Assembly: GCF_001012815.1 (NCBI RefSeq)
Contig: NZ_JYJP01000021.1
Coordinates: 24,204-88,203, forward strand
Length of the DNA: 64,000 nt
Origin: Vibrio mexicanus
GTDB lineage: Bacteria > Pseudomonadota > Gammaproteobacteria > Enterobacterales > Vibrionaceae
Reading direction: 5' to 3'
The translations under genes were made by a program, and so were the position numbers. The notes beneath the pieces are model-generated. The model was not told the DNA's origin and ran no database searches. It saw nothing but the letters and a program-made list of their open reading frames with translations. Of this stretch, positions 40,500-48,990 are shown piece after piece (position 1 is the first letter of the stretch; every line of letters begins with the position of its first letter).

Positions 40500-41026
40500 A
40501 TGACCACTCAGGTTTTCGCGTTGGCGCAGGTCTTGGTACGGACATTGGCAAATATCAACTTAAGAACCTAGGTGACAGCGGAAAGTTAAGCGCTGACCCT
40601 TCAGTGACGATTGAAGCGGGTTACGACTTCAACGAAATCTTTGCAGTAAACGTTAAAGGTTCAAGCATGGGTTTCACTGACTATGGTAAAAGCCGCAAAG
40701 GCAAAAGCGAGGGGACTGCCTACGAGCTAGCGGTGGAAGCAGAAGCAGGTTACACCTTTGACATTGATGGCCGAGTAGCCATCAAACCATACGTAGCCGT
40801 AGGCGCAGTAGGTTTCGACAAAGATACAAGTAATGTCTTTTTCGAAGAAGATAAAAGTGCAGTACGTGGCCGCGGTGCATTGGGCGCTCGTATGACACTG
40901 GACAGCGGTGTCTACATCGATGGCCGTATCCAAGCCACTGATTACACGACGAAAGGTGAAAAGTTTAGCGGTAAAGGCGACGAAATGCTCACTCAAGGCA
41001 TGATTTCAGTCGGCTATAAGTTCTAA
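40439..41026 (+). CDS. Small outer-membrane beta-barrel protein, copy 1
   Basis: A 195-residue protein with signal peptide MKKLILASTLAIISASSFA. The mature portion has regularly spaced strands (FRVGAGLGTDIGKY, VTIEAGYDFN, YELAVEAEAGYTF, IKPYVAVGAVGF, GARMTLDSGVYIDG) and terminates in SVGYKF with the C-terminal Phe required for barrel insertion. It looks like an 8-stranded OmpA/OmpX-type barrel. Its nearest relative is the next gene, about 1 kb downstream. The ribosome site GAGG at 8 nt from ATG 40439 lies inside a GAGGTAATC element that is complementary to a 3' UTR hairpin. The function is unknown. Confidence 0.85.
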   Translation: MKKLILASTLAIISASSFAADDHSGFRVGAGLGTDIGKYQLKNLGDSGKLSADPSVTIEAGYDFNEIFAVNVKGSSMGFTDYGKSRKGKSEGTAYELAVEAEAGYTFDIDGRVAIKPYVAVGAVGFDKDTSNVFFEEDKSAVRGRGALGARMTLDSGVYIDGRIQATDYTTKGEKFSGKGDEMLTQGMISVGYKF

Positions 41027-41049
41027 GAGACAAAAATTAAATAGAGTTA

Positions 41050-41098
41050 GAGGTAGTCGAGGCGATTACCTCATCCGCCCCCAAAAGGGGGCTTTTTT
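41050..41098 (+). terminator. 3' UTR hairpin plus terminator of copy 1
   Basis: First hairpin GAGGTAGTCG (41050-41059) / CGATTACCTC (41063-41072), then terminator stem GCCCCC-AAAA-GGGGGC and six T. The 3' arm GATTACCTC is perfectly complementary to the gene's own GAGGTAATC ribosome-site segment. The rest of 41099-41412 is AT-rich with no supported gene. Confidence 0.85.
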
Positions 41099-41411
41099 GT
41101 GCCTAAATTTCGACAAATTCGCTTCCTTCGGTTCAAAAATCGACAAGAAATCACTTTCAAAGGAACAAAAAACATTACACCCACACATATAACGGGGAGA
41201 ACGATTATAACAAACACCACACTGATTGTGACAACCCTCCATATCTGCGCTATACCGATTTTCTATCCTACCCAATCAAACTTAGACACAAATACATTAG
41301 AACATCGAATAAATCAGACAAGTCAATCATTGACCGAACTACCATATCGACTACCTATCAGTTCTAACAATAGAACGTATTTTCTGATTTTAATTATTTA
41401 GACATATATTT

Positions 41412-41540
41412 CACCTCGTAGCTAGAGGAACTGGCGATAAGCATAGGGAGATTTTTTAATAATCGAGGTAATCAAACAAAATGAAAAAGCTTATTCTAGC
41501 ATCAACACTAGCCATTATTTCTGCATCATCATTCGCAGCG
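41412..41540 (+). repeat. Duplicated leader and signal-peptide segment, copy 2
   Basis: The second copy of the 40377-40499 block, with the same GAGGAACTGGCG...ATAGGGAGAT...ATCGAGGTAATCAAA leader and identical signal-peptide codons except near the ATG. Confidence 0.85.
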
Positions 41541-42056
41541 GATGACCACTCAGGTTTTCGCGTAGGCGGTGGTTTTGGTACTGACATTGGCAAGTATCAA
41601 CTTAAAAATATAGATGGCCACAAACTAAGTGCAGATCCTTCCGTCACGATTGAAGCGGGTTACGATTTCAATAAAATTTTTGCACTAAACGCTAAAGGTT
41701 CAAGTATGGGCTTTACCGATTACGCCAAAAGCAGCAAAGGTAAAAGCACAGTCTACGAGCTAGCAATTGAAGCAGAAGCAGGTTACAACTTTGACATCGG
41801 TGGGCGCTTATCAATAAAGCCATACATTACCGCTGGCGTCGTGACCTTTGATAAAGACACCAGTAATCTTTTCTTCGATGAGAATAATGCTCTTCGTGCT
41901 AGAAGCGCTTTAGGTGCTCGTATGACAATGGCCAACGGTGTCTACGTCGATGGTCGCATTCAAGGTACCGACTACACAGATAAAAACACTGAGTTCACAG
42001 GGAAGCCAGGACAAATGCTAACGCAAGGTATGGTCACCGTGGGTTATAAATTCTAA
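41481..42056 (+). CDS. Small outer-membrane beta-barrel protein, copy 2
   Basis: A 191-residue paralogue of the preceding barrel gene. The signal peptide is identical (MKKLILASTLAIISASSFA); the mature part is closely similar with changes mostly in loop segments (KSRKGKSEGTAY versus KSSKGKSTVY), and the end is TVGYKF. The divergence pattern suggests selection on surface-exposed loops. It has its own copy of the leader and of the 3' UTR hairpin-terminator pair, so it is an independent transcription unit. Again no known function. Confidence 0.85.
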   Translation: MKKLILASTLAIISASSFAADDHSGFRVGGGFGTDIGKYQLKNIDGHKLSADPSVTIEAGYDFNKIFALNAKGSSMGFTDYAKSSKGKSTVYELAIEAEAGYNFDIGGRLSIKPYITAGVVTFDKDTSNLFFDENNALRARSALGARMTMANGVYVDGRIQGTDYTDKNTEFTGKPGQMLTQGMVTVGYKF

Positions 42057-42080
42057 GTACTAACCATTTGATGGGAATTC

Positions 42081-42128
42081 GAGGTAATCGAGGCCGATTA
42101 CCTCAGCCGCCCCCGAAAGGGGCATTTT
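42081..42128 (+). terminator. 3' UTR hairpin plus terminator of copy 2
   Basis: Hairpin GAGGTAATCG (42081-42090) / CGATTACCTC (42095-42104) is perfect. A second stem GCCCC/GGGGC follows at about 42109-42123, then ATTTT. Same design as copy 1. Confidence 0.85.
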
Positions 42129-42358
42129 AGTATCTAAATCTCAATAAACGACTCTATACATCAAAACCCAATTCCATATTGGAATCACTTGCGAGGATGA
42201 TGACCTTACCATTCTCCTTCCTTCCCCAGATTAAGCCACTGCAGTTATATAGATTTACCTCACCAAAACGACAGGCATCGTGAATTTCCTAACTCAACAC
42301 TTAGAAAATATGCATAGAACTGACGGTCATAATCAATGGGAAGCGAACGATTGTGACT

Positions 42359-42408
42359 CAAAAGCTCTACGTTGACGCACCAACAGCGACATTGTGGAGG
42401 AGCTTTTG
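42359..42408. other. Inverted repeat in the 520-bp gap before the PAP2 genes
   Basis: Arms CAAAAGCTC (42359-42367) and GAGCTTTTG (42400-42408) with a 32-nt interior that itself can fold (GTTG/CAAC). The surrounding 42129-42645 has no ORF I can support. It could be a small structured RNA or a remnant repeat. Confidence 0.35.
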
Positions 42409-42645
42409 CCGACATATCTCAATGATTAGTCGAGAAAAATACCACACCTATTCGATATGTATATATTTACCAACTTAATCTACCACCATTTCAGCGATAT
42501 AAATACATTCATCAGCAGCGCAAATATAAACACTTCAAACAATTCAGACCTAAAAGAATGAATGCTTGAAACACCAAAACAAGGCGGTGTGACTCAGGTA
42601 GGCGACACAAAACGCCGAGTTTGAAGCAATAAGGTGGTCATTCAG

Positions 42646-43942
42646 ATGAAAAAAACACTCCAAGCAACACTCATAGGGTTAACCCTGTGCTCAACAGCCA
42701 GCTACGCCGACAACGCTATAACTCAAACGGTTACTGACGATCACGTGGTGGCAGGTGACTTTATTCAAATCGCACTTCCAGCCACAGGTTTGTTTGCCGC
42801 CTGGCTAAACGACGATGCAGAAGGAGTAAAACAACTCACCTACTCACTCGCAACCACTGTCGGTATTGTACAGGCAGGCAAATTCGCTGTTGGGCGACTA
42901 AGACCTAACGCCTCTAACAATGCTTCGTTCCCATCTGGTCATACGGCTGCGGCGTTTTCTGGAGCCGCCTTTTTGCAGTCCCGCTATGGGGCAAAATGGG
43001 GAATTCCTGCTTACCTAGCCGCAAGCTATGTCGGTGTAAGCCGTATCCATGGCAACCGCCACTATGCCGATGATGTATTAGCCGGGGCTGGTATCGCGTT
43101 TCTCACCAATCAATTTTTTGTTTCTAGATACACACCCGAAGGGTCAGTGTAGGGGCAGCGCCGCTCAAAGACGGCATGATGTTGAATGTCAACATCACTA
43201 ACGATGCACTTAATTACTCATCGAATCGAACGAGACCGGCACAAACAAGATACAAACCATCACGTCAGTCATTTACATTGGACATTGGTTTTAACCTACA
43301 CGACTCGATTGGTGACCTAGGCGCAGGCGACATAATTGATAATCCAGATCCTGTTGACCGCTACCAGCCTTTTTCCAAAGCAGCGTACCAATATCAGCTC
43401 AACAAGACATCCTCTATTGAGGTTCAAGTCGCACCAAATGAAACACGTCGAAACGGGCTTGTAAAACAAAACTTCACGCTTGATGGACACACATACAACG
43501 AAGGTAATAAAGATAACGAAGGTGACGATGTCATCATTGCATTGCGCCAATGGAGTGCCGGTGCTTCATACCTAAAAGACTACACCGTAAGTGACCAAAT
43601 CACCTTAACTGGAGGCATAGGTTTATACGCCTACTACGTCGAACTAGAAGCAGACTTATAAATGGTGGTGCGCACAGTAAAGTGAATTCCACACCAATTC
43701 TGCCTTCTTTAACAGGGAAAGTAGCTTATCAGTTCAATCCAAACTGGTCACTTAAAGGACGCGCAGACTATCAAGCCATTAACAAAAACCGAGTGTGGAT
43801 GGCAGAAGCAGGTGTTCAGTATCAGCTCAACCCCGAGTGGGATATCGAACTGAAATATTCACATACCAACAACCGTTGGGAGAGTTCTTCCACGCAATAC
43901 AAAGCCGACTCTGTCGTGTTTGCTGTTACTAATCATTTTTAA
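42646..43942 (+). pseudogene. PAP2 phosphatase fused to an outer-membrane barrel, copy 1; two one-base frameshifts
   Basis: About 432 residues when repaired, with signal peptide (MKKTLQATLIGLTLCSTASYA). The N-terminal half is a complete type-2 phosphatidic acid phosphatase: K79-x6-R86-P87, P96-S-G-H99 and S132-R133-x5-H139-x3-D143. The C-terminal half is strand-rich and ends in VFAVTNHF, the terminal Phe of an outer-membrane barrel. The frame breaks at 43141-43143 (one G restores EGVSVGAAPLKDGMML) and at about 43656 (one T restores ADFINGGAHSKVN). The intact neighbour of the same design supports the repair. ATG 42646 is preceded by AAGGTGG. Confidence 0.85.
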
Positions 43943-43954
43943 GAGGCCACCACC

Positions 43955-45259
43955 ATGAAAACCAAACCATTTGCCATTGCGGCTCTCGCATCTGCCCTTT
44001 TTTCAACCTTCGGCCATGCGCAAGATTTTAATGCCATCAATCAAACTGTAAACGACGATTATGTGGTTGCCGGTGATTACTTGGCTATTGGGATACCTGC
44101 GGCTGGTTTTGTCGCTGCATGGATCCATGATGATTGGGAAGGTGCAAAGCAGCTAACCATTTCCGGATTAGGTACCCAAACAATTACAGAGCTAACCAAA
44201 AAAGCCATAGGACGGCACCGACCAAACACAAACCTAGGCAAAATCAGCACCAAGTCGTTCCCTTCAGGTCATGCCGCTGGTGCATTTTCTGGGGCGGCAT
44301 TCCTACAAACTCGCTATGGCGCAGCATGGGGCATTCCAGCTTATGCGGGGGCGGCATTTGTTGCTGCCAGCCGCGTTCATGGTAATCGTCACCACGCGGA
44401 TGATGTGCTCGCGGGTGCGAGTATTGCGTTCTTAGTGAACCAATTTGTCGTGTCGCCTTACGTGAATGAAGGCGTGGCTTTCAACCTTACGCCAAATAAA
44501 GACAACGGACTGACGTTTGGTGTGTCGATATCCAACCAAGCTCTTGAGTACGACCAAGGCCGTGAGCGGGGTGATGGCAAACTTAAACAGAGAAGTCGTC
44601 ACAGATTCCAATTTGATATGGGCTTCAACACACTTGATTCAGTGTCGCAAATCGACGCTCATGGCCAATTGCAAAACAGCCAGTTGGTTGATGAACATCA
44701 ACCTTTCGCCGCGGTTCAATATGATTATGCTTTGGACAAAGAAAGCTCGTTTGAAATCAATGTAGCACCGAATGAAACTCGACGATACGGTATCGCCAAT
44801 AACGGGCTCACTATAGGAGACACCACTTATGAAGATGGCGATAAAGTTTACATGGCATTTAAACAATGGAGTTTGGGGGCTTCCTATCTAAAGCACTATC
44901 AGCTCACAGACCAGCTAAAAGTTTCCGGTGGTCTAGGACTCTATGCCCACTACTTAGAGGTGCAGTCTGACAAACTCCAAGGAGGGAAGCATGACAAAGA
45001 CAACCTACTTGAAATCATGCCTGCGGGCTCTATTAAAGCGAAATACTCGATTATTGGTGGTTTATCCGCTTTGGCCTCTGCTCAATACCAATGGGCAAAC
45101 AAAAACTCAGTAACCACTACCGAAGTAGGTTTAGTTTACGAAGTGAATCCAGAGTGGGAGTTCGGAATAAAATACACGACTTCGCGTAATCAATGGCGAA
45201 GTATCAATACCAAATATGACAGTGACTCCGTAGTGATGAGCTTTGCCAACCGTTTTTAA
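43955..45259 (+). CDS. PAP2 phosphatase fused to an outer-membrane barrel, copy 2
   Basis: A 434-residue intact protein. Signal peptide MKTKPFAIAALASALFSTFGHA; PAP2 domain (about 30-165) with K82-x6-R89-P90, P103-S-G-H106 and S139-R140-x5-H146-x3-D150. The C-terminal part (about 180-434) is a series of alternating polar and aromatic strands (RHRFQFDMGFNTLD, AAVQYDYALDKESSFEINVAPNETRRYG, YLKHYQLTDQLKVSGGLGLYAHYLE) ending VVMSFANRF. PAP2 enzymes remove phosphate from lipid phosphates or carrier pyrophosphates. A fusion to a barrel would hold the enzyme at the outer membrane facing the periplasm. It starts 12 bp after copy 1 and is probably co-transcribed. No exact name is known to me. Confidence 0.85.
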   Translation: MKTKPFAIAALASALFSTFGHAQDFNAINQTVNDDYVVAGDYLAIGIPAAGFVAAWIHDDWEGAKQLTISGLGTQTITELTKKAIGRHRPNTNLGKISTKSFPSGHAAGAFSGAAFLQTRYGAAWGIPAYAGAAFVAASRVHGNRHHADDVLAGASIAFLVNQFVVSPYVNEGVAFNLTPNKDNGLTFGVSISNQALEYDQGRERGDGKLKQRSRHRFQFDMGFNTLDSVSQIDAHGQLQNSQLVDEHQPFAAVQYDYALDKESSFEINVAPNETRRYGIANNGLTIGDTTYEDGDKVYMAFKQWSLGASYLKHYQLTDQLKVSGGLGLYAHYLEVQSDKLQGGKHDKDNLLEIMPAGSIKAKYSIIGGLSALASAQYQWANKNSVTTTEVGLVYEVNPEWEFGIKYTTSRNQWRSINTKYDSDSVVMSFANRF

Positions 45260-45282
45260 TTTACTCGATAAAACTCATGAAT

Positions 45283-45309
45283 AAGCACTTGGTAATCCAA
45301 GTGCTTTTT
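45283..45309 (+). terminator. Terminator of the PAP2-barrel pair
   Basis: Stem AAGCACTTGG / CCAAGTGCTT with a TAAT loop and TTTA-rich tail. Confidence 0.88.
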
Positions 45310-45484
45310 ATTTTAAAACAAACCTTTAATCAGCGAATTACGATTGTTTTCGTTCTAGATATCAAGCGCCTCTATTCCTTTATCTGCTCCTTTATCTATT
45401 CAAAAATCGAATGGTAACTAACTTATAACTATCGGTGATTTGGCTAATAATAATCCCAACTTAAACGCAAATGAGACAACACTC

Positions 45485-46216
45485 ATGAAAAAATCACTAT
45501 TAGCTTTAATGCTCGCTAGCGTAAGTGTAGGAGCACTTGCAAACGACACACCAGCTCAGGAAGAGGTTAACTATGGTGATCCAACAGCAAGTTTTTCTAC
45601 GGTAGGTATCAGTGGCGCACAAGATAAAGGCCAACTCAATTTGATGTACGGTGCAGGTTCAAACATTTTCCAGCTCGACCTTGGATTTGATAGAACTAAA
45701 GATGCAGAGGGTAAGCGCCCTGAATCTAAAGACGTATTTAACTACCGCGGTCGCTACTTCCATGTAACTGAAGGCTTAGGGTACTCAGTCGATGTACTTG
45801 GTGGTGCAGACAAAACAACCGTATTAGGTGGTGCCATCTACAAAATGCCGTTAACCGACAACATCACTGTATTCCCAATGCTATCAGCGGGTTACACTGC
45901 ATCTAAAGATGGCAAAAACGCAGTGGGTCTAGAGAAAGACAGCGCACTTGCTCAAGCCGGTATCTACGGCATGTACGGTTTTGATGGAGGCCACTGGCTA
46001 TACGCAAACCCGAAATCAACTTATCACGCAGAAGGTGAGACCTTCACAAACCAGATCGAAGTAGGCGGCGGCTACATGGTGGCTGATAGAATCTCTGTCG
46101 GCTTCAAGGTAGAACACACTGCTAAAATCAAAGGCAGTGAGAAAAATGGCCTAGGAATTGGCAACGATACTAAAGCCGATACCGTCACTTGGTTGCAAGC
46201 GAACTACTACTTCTAA
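45485..46216 (+). CDS. Outer-membrane beta-barrel protein, unknown family
   Basis: A 243-residue protein. ATG 45485 begins a signal peptide (MKKSLLALMLASVSVGALA) after which the mature chain has repeated strands (QLNLMYGAGSNIFQLDLGFDR, YRGRYFHVTEGLGYSVDVLGG) and ends TWLQANYYF, a terminal Phe. The frame is open upstream to 45440 but no signal peptide begins there. The ribosome site is modest (GAGACA). It is a single unit closed by a terminator. It shares the envelope context of the preceding four genes but no obvious sequence relation was found by eye. Confidence 0.75.
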   Translation: MKKSLLALMLASVSVGALANDTPAQEEVNYGDPTASFSTVGISGAQDKGQLNLMYGAGSNIFQLDLGFDRTKDAEGKRPESKDVFNYRGRYFHVTEGLGYSVDVLGGADKTTVLGGAIYKMPLTDNITVFPMLSAGYTASKDGKNAVGLEKDSALAQAGIYGMYGFDGGHWLYANPKSTYHAEGETFTNQIEVGGGYMVADRISVGFKVEHTAKIKGSEKNGLGIGNDTKADTVTWLQANYYF

Positions 46217-46275
46217 GTCGCTGGTTCACAAAAACAGAAAGTGAATAAAATCGGAAAGTTTACAACGTCAGAAAG

Positions 46276-46306
46276 AGGCTCCTAATCCAGGAGCCTTTGT
46301 TTTTTG
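46276..46306 (+). terminator. Terminator after the outer-membrane protein gene
   Basis: Stem AGGCTCCT / AGGAGCCT with a 5-nt loop, then TTG and six T. Confidence 0.88.
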
Positions 46307-46324
46307 GAGAGCGCACGCTTTCAG

Positions 46325-47242
46325 TTAAGAGGCCTTCTTCTGTTTGCAGGTTTGGTCCCAATAGGTTGGCGTACCAAAGTACTCGGTAAAGAAATCGATA
46401 AACACGCGTACTTTAGGCGCGAGTAAACGGGTACTGGGATAAACGGCCCAAATCGCTGAGCTAGTCACCAATGGCGTGTGGTCCAAGATCGACACCAATT
46501 CACCACTTTTCAGATGCTCATACGCACACCATGTCGAGCTCACCGTGATACCTAAACCATGAACACTGGCATCGCGCACCGCCTCACCGCTGTCAGCTTT
46601 GAACTGGCCTTTTGGCTTAACCTGAATCTCCCCAGACTGTGTCTTGAAAGTGAATGATTCAAGCCCTGGCATGGAGATGAAAGAATGTTCTAGCAGATCT
46701 TCGGGATGTTGTGGTGTGCCATGCTTGGCGAGATAGTCAGGCGAGGCGACGACTAAACGCTTATCGTCCGCAATCTTTCTCGCCACCAGCGTCGAGTCTT
46801 GAAGTGGTGCATTTCGAATCGCAATATCGAAGCCACCTTCGACTAAATCGACAATCGAATCCGACAAACGAAAATCCACTTTAAGCTCTGGATATTCAGC
46901 CATAAACTGCTTAAAAGCGGGAATCAGATGCATTCGGCCAAAAGAGGCAGGTGCGGATACGCGAAGTGTCCCTGTTGGGCGAGCACTGCCCGCCCCTACC
47001 GAAGCGCGCGCCACTTCCACACTGGATAAGACTTCTTCAGCATGAGGCAGAAACGCCATACCTTCTTCGGTGAGCGAAACTTTACGCGTGGTTCGATGAA
47101 TCAAGCGAATGCCCAAAGACTCTTCGAGCTTGTTAATGTACGAGCTCGACACCGCCGCTGACAGGCCGAACTCTTGCCCCGCGGCACTAATATTGTGTGT
47201 TGTCGCGACGCGTACGAACAACTTTAAATGATCAATGTTCAT
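46325..47242 (-). CDS. LysR-family regulator (AaeR/DmlR-like)
   Basis: A 305-residue LysR protein. The HTH (about 3-62) contains NISAAGQEFGLSAAVSSSYINKLEESLGIRLIHRTTRKVSLTEEG in parts, followed by LRVSAPASFGRMHLIPAFKQFMAEYPEL, typical of the AaeR/DmlR/CrgA branch that often controls transport or oxidoreductase genes. A nitroreductase gene lies upstream on the same strand (170 bp before, with its own terminator), so the target is uncertain. No defects were seen. Confidence 0.9.
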   Translation of the reverse strand: MNIDHLKLFVRVATTHNISAAGQEFGLSAAVSSSYINKLEESLGIRLIHRTTRKVSLTEEGMAFLPHAEEVLSSVEVARASVGAGSARPTGTLRVSAPASFGRMHLIPAFKQFMAEYPELKVDFRLSDSIVDLVEGGFDIAIRNAPLQDSTLVARKIADDKRLVVASPDYLAKHGTPQHPEDLLEHSFISMPGLESFTFKTQSGEIQVKPKGQFKADSGEAVRDASVHGLGITVSSTWCAYEHLKSGELVSILDHTPLVTSSAIWAVYPSTRLLAPKVRVFIDFFTEYFGTPTYWDQTCKQKKAS

Positions 47243-47330
47243 CTCTTTCCCTTCTCGTCAACGCTGGAGCTCTGCGCCAAGAATCTGTTTTATCACAGAT
47301 AGTAGCACCAATCCTAATGTCTTCATTTAA

Positions 47331-47358
47331 TATAAAAAAACTGCCAATGGCAGCTTTT
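47331..47358 (-). terminator. Terminator downstream of the nitroreductase gene
   Basis: Read leftward: GCTGCC-ATT-GGCAG then seven T. It ends the nitroreductase transcript before the LysR gene. Confidence 0.8.
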
Positions 47359-47411
47359 TATTTCTTTATCCGTAGAGGGCTTAGTTCAAACCTTATTCTT
47401 CATGTATTTCA

Positions 47412-48068
47412 TTAAACCGTTGTCACAACATCATCCATTGGTAGACGCGCTTTTGGTAGACCATGGTTATAGTCTTCACCTGATTTGTGGTAACCAATTG
47501 CAAGCGCCACTTCACAAACGTGACCATCAAGTTCATCTTTGAAGATCTCGCCAATTAAGCTTGAGTCCACCCCTTCCATCGGCGTTGAATCAATGCCAAG
47601 ACGTGCGAGTGTGTGCAGAAGGTTACCCAGTGCAATGTACACCTGTGCTTTAGTCCAATGACCGTTGAAACCTTCTTCGTCGGTGTTCATTTCAGCGAAT
47701 GCGTAAGCGCCCATAAACATGTCGTACATGTCTGCAGGTAAGTGACCAGACGCCACTTCTGCGTCCACACGTTTTGCGAATTTTTCTTTGGTAAACGCAG
47801 GGTCGTACGCAAGCAGAATTGTATGAGACGCTTCTTTCGCATGCGGCTGGTTAAACTGGTGCATGTTGGCAAATGAGTCATGGAAACGTTGCTTAGCTTC
47901 GTCACTTTCAACCACAATGAACTTCCAAGGCTGAGAGTTGATAGAAGAAGCCGACAAACGAATCGCTTCTTTAATTACGTTCATATCGTCAGCAGAAATG
48001 CGCTTGCTTTGATCGAATTTCTTCGCAGTGTAGCGGCGATTTAGATCTGAAATAATTGGATGACTCAT
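47412..48068 (-). CDS. nfsB: Oxygen-insensitive NAD(P)H nitroreductase, NfsB family
   Basis: A 218-residue FMN-dependent enzyme that reduces nitro compounds, quinones and flavin. Recognised by the opening RRYTAKKFDQSKRIS, the FMN/phosphate segment RLSASSINSQPWKFIVVES, and late GIDSTPMEGVDSSLIGEIF, all very close to NfsB and the V. fischeri FRase I type. AGGTAGAG precedes ATG 48068 at about 6 nt. The length equals E. coli NfsB (217). It is a single cytoplasmic gene ended by the terminator at 47331. Confidence 0.92.
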   Translation of the reverse strand: MSHPIISDLNRRYTAKKFDQSKRISADDMNVIKEAIRLSASSINSQPWKFIVVESDEAKQRFHDSFANMHQFNQPHAKEASHTILLAYDPAFTKEKFAKRVDAEVASGHLPADMYDMFMGAYAFAEMNTDEEGFNGHWTKAQVYIALGNLLHTLARLGIDSTPMEGVDSSLIGEIFKDELDGHVCEVALAIGYHKSGEDYNHGLPKARLPMDDVVTTV

Positions 48069-48285
48069 GACTCTACCTATCTGTTTTTATTTAATAAATT
48101 GGGCAATAAAACACAGACCCTGTCTGCCAAAACCCATAAAGTGGCGCTATCATAGCCGTACGAACTATTATTGATAATACCTATGTATGAGTAATCACTT
48201 TTTAGATTTTGTTGATAATAGTAAATTCAAAGCTCTTCCCGTTGATCAGCATGCATAGACATAGAAAGGCAAACCAAAACCCACA

Positions 48286-48310
48286 AAAAAAGCGCCCATT
48301 GGCGCTTTTT
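48286..48310 (-). terminator. Terminator downstream of yehS
   Basis: Stem AGCGCC / GGCGCT with CATT loop and A/T tracts on both sides; it can serve either strand. Confidence 0.85.
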
Positions 48311-48340
48311 AACTATTGAATACGGCGAGAATAAGAAAGG

Positions 48341-48820
48341 CTAACCGGTGAACTCTTCAGATTCAGGACGTTGAGTAAACTGCACACCGTTTAGGAAATT
48401 ACACAGCAGTTCATCTTCGCACTCTTTAAAGTTCTTATTGTTTGGCTTACGAAAATAGGCACCAATCTCGTATTTACTCAGACTCACGCCAACCACTTCC
48501 AGCACATCCAATACATCATCGGCTTTCATGTTTAGAGCAATACGCAGCTTCATAAAGATCATGTTGTTGGTTAATGTCGCTTCCGGCTTAGGCTGCTCTC
48601 CGTCTTTCTTTCCACGTTTAAGGTTAATGAAACCATTTAGAAAAGTCGCTAGCTCTTTATCTTTCACCTTAACGCAAGATTTCTCGCTTTCATCTTTGAG
48701 CCAGTTGGCTACAAGATCATGAGCAACAGGTGCATCTGCTTGCTCAAAGGCTTTCATTATTTGGGAATTTTTAAGATTGAGAGCGTGCTGAATTCGACGC
48801 AGAATTTCGTTATTAGTCAC
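48341..48820 (-). CDS. yehS: DUF1456 protein, YehS-like
   Basis: A 159-residue protein made of two DUF1456 repeats: TNNEILRRIQHALNLKNSQIMKAFEQA...LATFLNGFINLKRGK and TNNMIFMKLRIALNMKADDVLDVLEVV...LCNFLNGVQF. This internal repeat is the family hallmark (E. coli YehS, 156 residues). The start is GTG 48820, supported by AGGA seven nt before it and by the matching start of the second repeat (TNN). The cellular role is not known. It is a single gene with its own terminator. Confidence 0.9.
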   Translation of the reverse strand: MTNNEILRRIQHALNLKNSQIMKAFEQADAPVAHDLVANWLKDESEKSCVKVKDKELATFLNGFINLKRGKKDGEQPKPEATLTNNMIFMKLRIALNMKADDVLDVLEVVGVSLSKYEIGAYFRKPNNKNFKECEDELLCNFLNGVQFTQRPESEEFTG

Positions 48821-48990
48821 TTAGGAATCCTAACAGAGTTAATAGGTAACGCGGGTGCTTTCCTAGACAACGACCTAATCAGGAACAATCACCCACATTT
48901 GTTAGGAGCGACTCTAACAGAGAATGAGCACTATCTATATAAATAACGTCATGGCATAAAGCTTGGTTTGGGGCTCGCACCCATCAGAGT

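Noticed and set aside
41099..41401. 100-residue plus-strand ORF between the two barrel genes
   Set aside because: Starts inside the tail of a terminator, has no ribosome site and an isoleucine/threonine-rich composition expected from AT-rich intergenic DNA.
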